Below are positions 21,778 to 29,151 of a DNA stretch of 29,868 bases, in pieces; position 1 is the stretch's first letter, and each line of letters starts with the position of its first letter. Source of the DNA: DASXYG01 sp036502625 (lineage in GTDB: Bacteria > Actinomycetota > Actinomycetes > Streptosporangiales > Streptosporangiaceae); assembly GCA_036502625.1 (NCBI GenBank), contig DASXYG010000078.1, forward strand, positions 1 through 29,868, written 5' to 3'. The position numbers and the translations under genes were made by a program. Under the pieces are notes generated by a model, which was given only the letters and a program-made list of their open reading frames with translations, made no database searches and was not told the DNA's origin.

Positions 21778-22901
21778 GCGTGTTCGCCGGTCTCGGGCTC
21801 GACCCGGTGGTGAACGCGGCGGGGAAGATGACGTACCTGGGCGCGTCCGTGCTGTCCGACGACGTCGTGGCGGCGTGCGCGGACGCCGGGCGCTCCTGGG
21901 TGGACGTGGCCGCGCTGGCCGAGCGGGCGGGCGCCGAGGTCGCGGCGGCCACCGGCGCGGAGGCGGGGTTCGTGACGTCGTGCTCGGCCGCCGGGCTCGC
22001 GCTGGCCGCCGCCGGGTGCGTGACCGGCGCGGACCCGGGGCTCGTCCGTACGGCGCCGGTCCTGCCGGAGGGGGCCGTACGGCGGATCGTGCTCCAGAAG
22101 GGCCACGCGATCGACTTCGGCGCGCCGCTGACCAGCATGATCCGCATGGGCGGCGCCGAGGCGGACGAGGTGGGGTCGGCCAACCGGTGCACCCGCGCGG
22201 AGCTGGAATCCGCGCTCGCGCGCCCGGCCGCCGCGGTGTTCTTCGTGGTCTCCCACCACGTCACCGGCGACGAGCTGTGCGGGCTCGGCGACGTGGTCGC
22301 GGCGGCGCACGCGCGCGGCGTGCCGGTCGTGGTGGACGCCGCCGCGGAGACCGACCTGCGTGCGCACCTGCGCGCGGGGGCCGACCTGGTCGTGCACAGC
22401 GGCCACAAGGCCGTCGGGGGGCCGACGTCCGGGCTGGTCAGCGGGCGCCGCGACCTGGTAGCCGCGTGCGCGGCGCACAACCAGGGGATCGGGCGGGCCA
22501 TGAAGATCGGCAAGGAGGCGGTGGCCGGGCTGGTCGTGGCGCTGCGGGCGTACGCGGGGGGCGCGGAGGCCGAGGGGGCGCGGCTGGCCGCGGTCGCGGG
22601 GGAGCTGGCCGAGGCGCTGCGCGACGTGCCCGGCCTGCGCACGGAGCTGGTCGCGGACGCCACGCGGCCGATCACCCGGGTGCGGGTGGCCGTACGGCCG
22701 GACGCGGGCGTGTCCGCGTCCGAGCTGGTGGCGCGGCTCGCGGCGGGCACGCCGAGCGTCCGGGTGCGGGCGCACCACGCGGCGTCAGGGTGGTTCGAGC
22801 TCGACCCGCGGCCGGTGCGCACGGGGGACGCGGGACGCATCGGGGACGCGGTACGCGCCGCGCTGTCCCCGGCCGGCGGGGGCGCGGGCGCGCGGGGCTA
22901 G
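21774..22901 (+). CDS. SelA-like PLP-dependent enzyme (DgaE/aminotransferase V-fold)
   Basis: A 375-residue protein from the GTG coupled to the upstream stop. Visible: NAAGKMTYLGASVLSDDV (family N-terminus), FVTSCSAAGLALAAAG, VVVDAAAETDLRAHLRAGAD (PLP-ring Asp) and VHSGHKAVGGPTSGLV, where the lysine is the PLP Schiff base. It belongs to the SelA-like group that includes D-glucosaminate-6-phosphate ammonia-lyase (DgaE); true selenocysteine synthases are longer and no selenium genes are near. The most likely reaction is ammonia elimination from a phosphorylated 2-amino sugar acid, inferred from the family and the neighbouring kinase. Confidence 0.78.
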   Translation: MSVFAGLGLDPVVNAAGKMTYLGASVLSDDVVAACADAGRSWVDVAALAERAGAEVAAATGAEAGFVTSCSAAGLALAAAGCVTGADPGLVRTAPVLPEGAVRRIVLQKGHAIDFGAPLTSMIRMGGAEADEVGSANRCTRAELESALARPAAAVFFVVSHHVTGDELCGLGDVVAAAHARGVPVVVDAAAETDLRAHLRAGADLVVHSGHKAVGGPTSGLVSGRRDLVAACAAHNQGIGRAMKIGKEAVAGLVVALRAYAGGAEAEGARLAAVAGELAEALRDVPGLRTELVADATRPITRVRVAVRPDAGVSASELVARLAAGTPSVRVRAHHAASGWFELDPRPVRTGDAGRIGDAVRAALSPAGGGAGARG

Positions 22902-22930
22902 GCGCGGGGCGGGGGTGTGGATCTCCATCG

Positions 22931-22957
22931 TTTCGAGTGTTTCGTGTGTTTCGAATG
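22931..22957 (+). repeat. three tandem 9-bp repeats before the NanT-like gene
   Basis: TTTCGAGTG, TTTCGTGTG, TTTCGAATG in direct tandem, directly followed by the AGGTGA ribosome site of the 22968 gene. It lies in the only sizeable gap (66 bp) of the operon and could be an internal regulatory or mRNA-processing site. Confidence 0.5.
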
Positions 22958-22967
22958 AGGTGACCGT

Positions 22968-24242
22968 ATGTCCCATCCGACCGATCGGCGTGCCTGGTAC
23001 CGGCGGCTCAGCCGGACACAGGTGCACGGCTTCTTCGCGGCGTGGATCGGCTACGCGCTCGACGGGTTCGACTTCGTCCTGATCACGTACGTGCTGACCG
23101 ACATCGCCGCGGAGTTCCACCTGACGCTCGTCGAGGCGAGCCCGCTGATCTCCGCCGCGTTCGTCACCCGCTGGCTCGGCGGCGCGCTCGTCGGGTCGAT
23201 CGCGGACCGGTTCGGGCGGACGAAGGCGATGGCCGTCGGCGTGCTGCTGTACTCCATCGGCACCGCGGCGTGCGGGCTGTCCTGGGACTACTGGTCGCTG
23301 CTCGCGTTCCGGCTGATCGTCGGGCTGGGCATGGCCGGCGAGTACAGCGCCAGCGCGACGTACGCCATGGAGAGCTGGCCTGCGGACCTCCGCAACAAGG
23401 CCAGCGGGTTCCTGATCTCCGGGTTCCCGCTCGGCGGGATGCTGGCGTCCGTGCTGTACCCGCTGGTCGTGCCGCACTTCGGCTGGCGCTCGCTGTTCTT
23501 CCTCGGGCTCGCGCCGATCGTGCTCGCCGTCTACATGCGGCTGCGGCTGCCGGAGAGCGAGGAGTGGAAGGCCGAGCGCGCGGCGGCGCCGAACCGGCGC
23601 GGCGGCTCGATCGGGGAGCTGTTCGGGCGCCGCTGGCTGCCGCTGACCGCGACGCTGTTCGTGCTCGTCTTCGTGGCGTTCTGCTCGAACTGGCCGATCA
23701 CCAGCCTGATGCCGTCGTACCTGAAGGAGGCCGGGTACGGGCCCGGCGACGTGGGCACGGTCATGTTCATCGCCAACCTCGGCCTGCTCGCGGGCACCTG
23801 GACGGCCGGGATCCTCGCCGACCGGGTGGGCACCCGGCGGGTGTACGTCACGTCCATCCTGGTCTCGCTCGTGCTGATCCTGCCGGTGTTCGCGCTCGGC
23901 GGCGGGATGCTCGTACCGCTCGCGGTGCTGGTGTTCGCGCTGCAGATGACGAACTACGGGCCCGCCGGGATCCTGCCGAAGTACCTCGCCGACTACTTCG
24001 TGACGCGGGTGCGCGGCGCCGGGCTCGGGCTGATCTACAACCTGGGCGCGCTCGGCGGCGCGCTGTCGCCCGTGCTCGGCAGTGCGCTCGCGGGGGCCAT
24101 CGGGCTCGGGCCCGCGCTCGGCGTGCTGACGTTCGGGTGGACGCTGGTGCTGGCCGCGCTCATGGGGTTCCGCGTGCCCGACCGGGTGCGGGCGCGGTTC
24201 GGCGGCGAGAACGCGGGCGCCGAGGCAGCCGAGGCCGCGTGA
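22968..24242 (+). CDS. NanT-like MFS symporter
   Basis: A 424-residue, 12-helix MFS importer. It resembles E. coli NanT (sialate:H+ symporter) closely over its first half: AWYRRLSRTQVHGFFAAWIG, LDGFDFVLITYVLTDI, SPLISAAFVTRWLGGALVGS and AMESWPADLRNKASGFLISG. NanT-family members carry sialic acids and other organic or sugar acids. There is no sialate lyase (NanA), epimerase or ROK kinase here, so sialic acid is not supported as substrate; a different amino sugar acid or related carboxylate is likely. The stop overlaps the kinase start by GTGA. Confidence 0.85.
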   Translation: MSHPTDRRAWYRRLSRTQVHGFFAAWIGYALDGFDFVLITYVLTDIAAEFHLTLVEASPLISAAFVTRWLGGALVGSIADRFGRTKAMAVGVLLYSIGTAACGLSWDYWSLLAFRLIVGLGMAGEYSASATYAMESWPADLRNKASGFLISGFPLGGMLASVLYPLVVPHFGWRSLFFLGLAPIVLAVYMRLRLPESEEWKAERAAAPNRRGGSIGELFGRRWLPLTATLFVLVFVAFCSNWPITSLMPSYLKEAGYGPGDVGTVMFIANLGLLAGTWTAGILADRVGTRRVYVTSILVSLVLILPVFALGGGMLVPLAVLVFALQMTNYGPAGILPKYLADYFVTRVRGAGLGLIYNLGALGGALSPVLGSALAGAIGLGPALGVLTFGWTLVLAALMGFRVPDRVRARFGGENAGAEAAEAA

Positions 24243-25699
24243 GCCGGGGGGCGGTGCTCGCGCTCGACGTGGGCAGCTCGTCGTACAAGGGGTGCCTGGC
24301 GCGTACGGGCCGGGTGGTACGGCGGGCCGCGGTGGCCGCGCCGCGCGGCGCCGCGCCCGGGGAGGTGCTCGCGGCGCTGCGGGGGCTGGTGGCCGAGCTG
24401 CTCGACGGGGGCGGGCGGCCGGAGTGCGCGGTGGTCACCGGGCAGATGGGCAGCCACGTGTGGGTGGACGGCGACGGGCGCGCGGCGGGCGACGTGGTGC
24501 CGTGGACGGACCGGCGCGACGCGTCCGCGCAGGCCCGGCTGTGCGCGGCCGTGGATCCGGCGGCGTTCCACCGGGCGACCGGCCAGCGGGTGCCGGGCCT
24601 GGCCGCGCGGCATGCCTGGGGTGCGGCGGCGGGGCGTACGGGCGTGCCGGTTCCGCTGCGGCAGTGGCTGCTGCGGGTGGCCACCGGGGTGTGGGGGATC
24701 GACCCCACCGACGCGAGCGTCACCGGAGCGCTGGACATCCATGAGATCGCGTGGAGTGAGGCGTGGCGCCTCGGGGTTCCGGACGGGTCGCGCCCGCCGG
24801 TCCGGGACCCGCGCGCGGTGATGGGGCGGGTGACGGCGGAGGGCGCCCGTGCGCTGGGGATTCCTGAGGGCGTACCGGTGCTGACGGGCGCGGGGGACGG
24901 GCCGTGCGCGTCGCTGGGGGCGAGGGCCGCGGGGGCCGCGGAGGTTGCGGAGGGCGTGGAGGGCGCGGGGGGCGGCGGTGGCGCGGTGCCGGGTGGCGCG
25001 GGTGGCGGTGATACCGGCGGGGTCGGGTGTTTGACGTTGGGGTCGAGTGCGACGTTGCGGATGGTCACCACTGGGGCGCTGCTTGATCCGGGGGCGCGGT
25101 CGACCGTGTTGGCCTGGGGTGGTGGGGCCTACGTGCTGTCGATTCCCGTCAGCAATGCGGGGTTCGCGTTGGAGTGGGGGCGGCGGGTGCTCGGGTTCGG
25201 TACGGCGGAGGCCTTCGAGGAGGCCGCGGCTGCCGGGCGTACGGATCCGGGGGTCATCGTGCTGCCGTACGTGACCGGGGAGCGGTTCCCGTACTGGAGC
25301 CGGGGGCTGCGGGCCGGGGTGTACGGGGCCGGGGAGGGCACGGACCGGGCCACGCTCGCGCGGTCCGTGGTCGTCGGCATCGCGTGCACGCTGCTCCGGA
25401 CCCTGCGGCACGCCCGTGAGCTGGGCGCCGACCCCAGGGTCCTGATGGTGAACGGAGGTGCGGCGGCGAGCGGGAGCCTGCTCGCGGCCACCGCCGCGCT
25501 GCTCGGCCGCGACGGCACGGAGATCCGTACGTGCGCGGCCGGATCGCTGGAAGGGGCGCTGGCGCTGGGCGGGGTCCGTACGCCCCGGGCCGCCGCCGCG
25601 CCCGTGCGGCCGGACGCCGGGCTGGCCGCCGATCCCGCGCTCGCGGACGAGATCTACCGTCGATTCGTCGACCGCTCCGACCGGGCCGCCGGCGCCTAG
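24239..25699 (+). CDS. FGGY-family carbohydrate kinase
   Basis: A 486-residue kinase from the GTG overlapping the transporter stop. The N-terminal phosphate loop is LALDVGSSSYKGCL; VVTGQMGSHVWV, VVPWTDRRD and PVLTGAGDGPCASLGA follow, and the C-terminal lobe has VLPYVTGERFPYWSRGLRAG and LMVNGGAAASG (adenosine motif). It transfers phosphate from ATP to a sugar, sugar alcohol or sugar acid. Residues ~238-265 are a Gly/Ala-rich low-complexity insertion (GAGGGGGAVPGGAGGGDTGG) between conserved blocks. The phosphorylated product is the probable inducer of the RpiR regulator. Confidence 0.87.
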   Translation: MSRGAVLALDVGSSSYKGCLARTGRVVRRAAVAAPRGAAPGEVLAALRGLVAELLDGGGRPECAVVTGQMGSHVWVDGDGRAAGDVVPWTDRRDASAQARLCAAVDPAAFHRATGQRVPGLAARHAWGAAAGRTGVPVPLRQWLLRVATGVWGIDPTDASVTGALDIHEIAWSEAWRLGVPDGSRPPVRDPRAVMGRVTAEGARALGIPEGVPVLTGAGDGPCASLGARAAGAAEVAEGVEGAGGGGGAVPGGAGGGDTGGVGCLTLGSSATLRMVTTGALLDPGARSTVLAWGGGAYVLSIPVSNAGFALEWGRRVLGFGTAEAFEEAAAAGRTDPGVIVLPYVTGERFPYWSRGLRAGVYGAGEGTDRATLARSVVVGIACTLLRTLRHARELGADPRVLMVNGGAAASGSLLAATAALLGRDGTEIRTCAAGSLEGALALGGVRTPRAAAAPVRPDAGLAADPALADEIYRRFVDRSDRAAGA

Positions 25700-26715
25700 G
25701 TCGGGGGCGTCCCCTTCGGGAGCGGGATCGTCGGGCTGTCGGTGTTGATCGCGTGGAACAGGTGGCGCGCGGCCGGCTGCGCCCACTGCACGCGGTTCGG
25801 GTCCACCGGCCACGGGTGGTTCGGCACGGTCACGAACTTGACCGCGCCGGAGCTCACCCCGCTGAGCCCGCTCGCGAGCCGCCGCATCTCGCCGAGGCCG
25901 AGGCCGTTGTCGGTGGTGACGGAGTTCGTGGCGGCGTCGAGGAACCGGAACATCCGCGGCGGGTCGGTCAGCAGCCCGGTGCTGGTCGCCTTGGTGATCA
26001 TCGCGGACATGAACCGCTGCTGGCGCTCGATGCGGCCGAGGTCGGAGCCGTCGCCGAACGCGTGCCGCGCCCGTACGTACGCCAGCGCCTGCGTGCCGTT
26101 CAGCAGGTGGTGGCCGGAGGCGAGGTCGAGGTGGGCGTCGGTGTCGTGGACGGCCTTCGGGAGGTCGACCTCGATGCCGCCGAGGGCGTCGACCATGCGC
26201 TGGAACCCGGCGAAGTCGATCTGCACGAAGTGGTCGAGGTGGATGCCGGTGGTGGCCTCGATCGTCTTCCAGGTGCAGGCGGCGCCGCCGTCGTTGAACG
26301 ACGCGTTGATCATGCCGAGGTGGGCGGGGATGGTGCGGCCGCCGACCTCGCAGTCGGGGATGCGGACGATGGAGTCGCGCGGGAGGCTCACCCCGACGGC
26401 GCGCTTCCCGCCGGCCGCGATGTGCATGACCAGGATGGTGTCGGACCTGGCGCCGGGCTCCCTGCCGTACGCGTCGTTCTCCCCGGCGCGGCTGTCGGAC
26501 CCGATGACCAGGATGTTCACCGCGCTGCCGATCTTGGGCGGCCGTTTGCCGAGGTTCCGCACCGCCTGGGTGCGGATGTTGCCGTAGAGGTGCTGGTATC
26601 CGGCGTACGCCGTGATGCCCGCGGCGACGAGGAACGCGGCGGCGCCGCAGGCGGCCCAGCCGAGCCACCGCCGGCGGCGGGGAGGCGTGGGGCGCTCGGA
26701 CGGCGCGGAAGCCAT
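25696..26715 (-). CDS. LytR-CpsA-Psr (LCP) family cell-wall glycopolymer ligase
   Basis: A 339-residue protein from ATG 26715 with a GGGGGA site. A basic cytoplasmic tail (PTPPRRRRWLGW) and one membrane helix (AACGAAAFLVAAGITAYAGY) are followed by the extracytoplasmic LCP domain: VNILVIGSDSRAGE, GARSDTILVMHI, VGVSLPRDSIVRIPD, FVQIDFAGFQRMVDALGGIE and QALAYVRARHAFGDGSDLGR, including the conserved Arg/Asp residues that bind pyrophosphate. LCP enzymes attach wall polymers to peptidoglycan. Its end overlaps the convergent kinase gene by 4 nt. Confidence 0.92.
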   Translation of the reverse strand: MASAPSERPTPPRRRRWLGWAACGAAAFLVAAGITAYAGYQHLYGNIRTQAVRNLGKRPPKIGSAVNILVIGSDSRAGENDAYGREPGARSDTILVMHIAAGGKRAVGVSLPRDSIVRIPDCEVGGRTIPAHLGMINASFNDGGAACTWKTIEATTGIHLDHFVQIDFAGFQRMVDALGGIEVDLPKAVHDTDAHLDLASGHHLLNGTQALAYVRARHAFGDGSDLGRIERQQRFMSAMITKATSTGLLTDPPRMFRFLDAATNSVTTDNGLGLGEMRRLASGLSGVSSGAVKFVTVPNHPWPVDPNRVQWAQPAARHLFHAINTDSPTIPLPKGTPPT

Positions 26716-26828
26716 GTATCCCCCAAAGCGGTCGATGGCATTACATCTAGGATGCGCAGCCACCCGCCTTGGTTGCCCCCAGACGGTGATCTTTCCGTAA
26801 TCGAGACGTCCGAATCCGATAAGGTCGC

Positions 26829-27632
26829 GTGCCTATGGCCCTCAATCCGTCATCGGAACGGCTCGCGGACGTCACCGGGCGGCTGCGCGCTGCCGGCTGC
26901 GTCTTCGCCGAGGACGAGGCGCGGCTGATCACGGAGGCCGCCGCCACACCGGACGACCTCGACGCCCTGGTGGGCCGCCGCGCCGCGGGCGAGCCGCTGG
27001 AGTGGGTCGTCGGCTGGGCGGAGTTCCGCGGGCTGCGGGTGGCCGTCGCGCCCGGGGTGTTCGTGCCGCGGCGGCGTACGGAGCTGCTCGCCGACGAGGC
27101 CGTCGCGCTCGCGCGGGGAGCGCTGGGGCGCGCGGTGGTCGTCGACCTGTGCTGCGGCTCCGGCGCGATCGGCGCGGCGGTGGCCGCGGCCGTGCCCGAC
27201 ATCGAGCTGCACGCCGCCGACATCGACCCCGTCGCCGTCCGCTGCGCGCGCCGCAACATCGGCGCGGCCGGGCGCGTCCACGAGGGCGACCTGTACACCG
27301 CGCTGCCGGACGACCTGCGCGGCCGGGTCGCCGTGCTGGCGGTGAACGTGCCGTACGTCCCGACCGGCGACATCGCGCTGCTGCCCGCCGAGGCGCGCGA
27401 CCACGAGCCGCGCGCCACCCTCGACGGCGGCGCCGACGGCCTGGACGTGCTCCGCAGAGTGGCGGCCGACGCGCCGCGGTGGCTGGCGCCGGGCGGCGCG
27501 CTGCTGACCGAGGCCAGCGACCGGCAGGTGCCGCTGGCGCACCAGGTGCTCGCCGGGGCCGGGCTCGTGCCGCGCGTGGTGATCGACGAGGACCGCGGCG
27601 CGACCGTGCTCACCGGGACCCGCGCGGACTGA
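26829..27632 (+). CDS. PrmC/HemK-like N5-glutamine methyltransferase
   Basis: A 267-residue SAM-dependent methyltransferase. An N-terminal helical domain with RRAAGEPLEWVVGWAEFRG precedes the Rossmann domain: FVPRRRTELLADEA, VVDLCCGSGAIGAAVAA (motif I), LHAADIDPVAVRCARRN, and NVPYVPTGDI, a variant of the catalytic NPPY with Val in place of the first Pro. The family methylates glutamine, e.g. in release factors; this is probably the paralog rather than the housekeeping PrmC next to prfA. The start is GTG 26829 or ATG 26835; GATAAG at 26818-26823 suggests a leaderless message. Confidence 0.85.
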   Translation: MPMALNPSSERLADVTGRLRAAGCVFAEDEARLITEAAATPDDLDALVGRRAAGEPLEWVVGWAEFRGLRVAVAPGVFVPRRRTELLADEAVALARGALGRAVVVDLCCGSGAIGAAVAAAVPDIELHAADIDPVAVRCARRNIGAAGRVHEGDLYTALPDDLRGRVAVLAVNVPYVPTGDIALLPAEARDHEPRATLDGGADGLDVLRRVAADAPRWLAPGGALLTEASDRQVPLAHQVLAGAGLVPRVVIDEDRGATVLTGTRAD

Positions 27633-27818
27633 GGCGCCGCGGCCGGCGACGAACCGGGGGGCGACGCGGGGTGGCGCCGCGGTGACGGGAGGCTGACGGT
27701 ACGGGTGGGGCTGGCCGGATGAGGGCGGACGTCTTGTCACCGGTGCGCCACTGATATCGAATGGCGGACGGCTCTTGCAATTCGCTCATTGCCCCCGCTC
27801 GAGAGGAATCGCATCGCC

Positions 27819-28247
27819 ATGCGCACGCGTCTTCGCAGAACGCCCGTCGCGATCGTCCTGGCCGCCGCCGTCGTCTTCACCGGGACCGGCGCCGTCGCCG
27901 CGCCCGCCTCCGCCGCGCCGCACGCCGTCGCGGCCTGCGCCGCCCCGTCGGCGACCTTCGCCGCCTGGTGGACCGACGAGGGCTGGCCGCGGACCGGATC
28001 GAACAAGGAGTACCAGACCACCGACCCGTCCGACGGCGACACCGTGTGGATCTGGGGCGGCGAGACCTACCGCAACGACTCCGCGCCGGAGCTCCCGTCC
28101 GGCACGTACAACTCCTACGACGCCGACTTCCTGACCAGCAAGGGCGAGAACCGCGGCGCCGACCGCCTCGTCCGCGACGCCACCACGCACGAGACGTACT
28201 ACACCGACGACCACTACGGCTCCTGGTGCGACATGGGCACGACCTGA
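27819..28247 (+). CDS. secreted guanyl-specific ribonuclease-like protein (RNase Sa family)
   Basis: A 142-residue protein from ATG 27819 (GAGAGG upstream, long spacing). A clear Sec signal peptide, MRTRLRRTPVAIVLAAAVVF then ASAAP cleavage region, leads to a mature domain with IWGGETYRND, LPSGTYNSYDADF, RGADRLVRDATT and YYTDDHYGSW. The last two match the catalytic Arg and His segments of RNase Sa/barnase-type enzymes. Gap-free alignment from memory places Asp where RNase Sa has its catalytic Glu54. No barstar-like inhibitor gene is next to it. The 27633-27818 gap holds two GGCGCCGCGG copies and no gene. Confidence 0.7.
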   Translation: MRTRLRRTPVAIVLAAAVVFTGTGAVAAPASAAPHAVAACAAPSATFAAWWTDEGWPRTGSNKEYQTTDPSDGDTVWIWGGETYRNDSAPELPSGTYNSYDADFLTSKGENRGADRLVRDATTHETYYTDDHYGSWCDMGTT

Positions 28248-28281
28248 CGACCGCCTGACGGTCTCCGCCGCCCCCGATCCG

Positions 28282-28326
28282 ACTTTCCCGTGAGGAAAGT
28301 CCGTGGTACTTTCCCGTGAGGAAAGT
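28282..28326. promoter_or_regulatory. two identical 19-bp palindromic operators
   Basis: ACTTTCCCGTGAGGAAAGT occurs at 28282-28300 and again at 28308-28326. Each is a perfect ACTTTCC/GGAAAGT inverted repeat with a 5-bp CGTGA centre, 26 bp apart. They lie just upstream of the membrane protein/winged-helix regulator operon, so the regulator is the likely binder. Confidence 0.75.
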
Positions 28327-28348
28327 ACGGACGAGGATCGGGGACGGC

Positions 28349-28804
28349 ATGACCGAGTACGACCCGCGGCGTTCGCTCGACGACATCCGCCGCTACGGCG
28401 ACAGCACACGCGACGCGTACGTACGGCACGCTTTCGCCACGCCGTACGCCCTGGTCACGGCCGTGATGCTGTTCATCGTCTACGCGGCGGTCGACCTCCC
28501 GTCGCCCTGGCGCATGATCGTCGTCGCGCTGGGCCTGGCCGTCGGCGTCGGCGCGGTGGCGGTCGGCCAGGCCCGCGCGCCGGTCCGGCGCCGGCCCTCG
28601 GGCGCGGAGATCGTGTTCTGCGTGATCTGGGGCGTCGCCCTGGTCGTGGTCTACGGCGCCGCGCGGATCCTCGCGTACGCGTTCGGCCTGCCCGTGCCGG
28701 GCATCGTGGCCGCCGGGGTGCTGGCGGTGGCGAGCGGCGTCGCGGTAGTCGCCACCCGGCCGCTGTACCGCGCCATGCTCAGGAACGAGTCGAGGCACGG
28801 CTGA
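28349..28804 (+). CDS. small integral membrane protein
   Basis: A 151-residue product from ATG 28349 (GGGGACGG upstream). After a polar N-terminus (YDPRRSLDDIRRYGDSTRDA) there are four predicted membrane helices: YALVTAVMLFIVYAAV, WRMIVVALGLAVGVGAVAV, IVFCVIWGVALVVVYGAA and GIVAAGVLAVASGVAVVA. No transporter motif or active site is visible. Its TGA overlaps the regulator's ATG by one base, so both are co-translated. Membrane partners of small MarR/PadR-like regulators are common in actinobacteria, but their roles are mostly unknown. Confidence 0.7.
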   Translation: MTEYDPRRSLDDIRRYGDSTRDAYVRHAFATPYALVTAVMLFIVYAAVDLPSPWRMIVVALGLAVGVGAVAVGQARAPVRRRPSGAEIVFCVIWGVALVVVYGAARILAYAFGLPVPGIVAAGVLAVASGVAVVATRPLYRAMLRNESRHG

Positions 28805-29127
28805 TGGACGCCGAGTTCGACGAGTTCCTGCACGTACCGGCGCGGCTGTCGGTCGTCGCGCTGCTCGCGCCCGCCGGATGGGTGGAGTTCGGCTTCGTCC
28901 GCGACACCGTCGGCACCAGCGACTCGGCGCTGTCCAAGCAGATCTCGGCGCTCGCCGACGCCGGATACGTCGAGGTGCGCAAGGGCCGCGACGGCGGTGC
29001 GCGGCGTACGCACGTCCGGCTCACCCGTACGGGCCGCGGCGCGTTCGAACGCCACGCCGCCGCGCTCGACCGCATCGTCGCCGCGGCCCGCACCCGTGCC
29101 GAACCCGCCGGCGAGGCGCCGGCGTGA
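28804..29127 (+). CDS. winged-helix transcriptional regulator (MarR/ArsR-like)
   Basis: A 107-residue regulator. It has a winged helix-turn-helix with FGFVRDTVGTSDSALSKQIS as recognition region, ALADAGYVEVRKGRDGGARR as the wing and RLTRTGRGAFERHAAAL as the following helix. No sensor domain, so ligand or protein control is unclear. Co-transcribed with the membrane protein, and likely binds the duplicated 19-bp palindrome upstream. Confidence 0.85.
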   Translation: MDAEFDEFLHVPARLSVVALLAPAGWVEFGFVRDTVGTSDSALSKQISALADAGYVEVRKGRDGGARRTHVRLTRTGRGAFERHAAALDRIVAAARTRAEPAGEAPA

Positions 29128-29151
29128 CCGGTCACGGTCAGGTGAGGGCGG

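Noticed and set aside
21774..22901. True selenocysteine synthase (SelA)
   Set aside because: Too short for SelA and no selB, selD or tRNA-Sec nearby; the SelA-like/DgaE group fits better.
22968..24242. Sialic acid utilisation locus
   Set aside because: The transporter resembles NanT, but lyase, epimerase and ROK kinase genes are missing.
23042..25699. 885-residue plus-strand frame
   Set aside because: The first ~400 codons are Arg/Ala-rich shadow of the NanT-like gene; the FGGY kinase proper begins at the GTG at 24239.
24035..26668. 877-residue minus-strand frame
   Set aside because: Low-complexity Arg/Pro/His composition; antisense shadow of the kinase gene and out-of-frame reading of the LCP gene.
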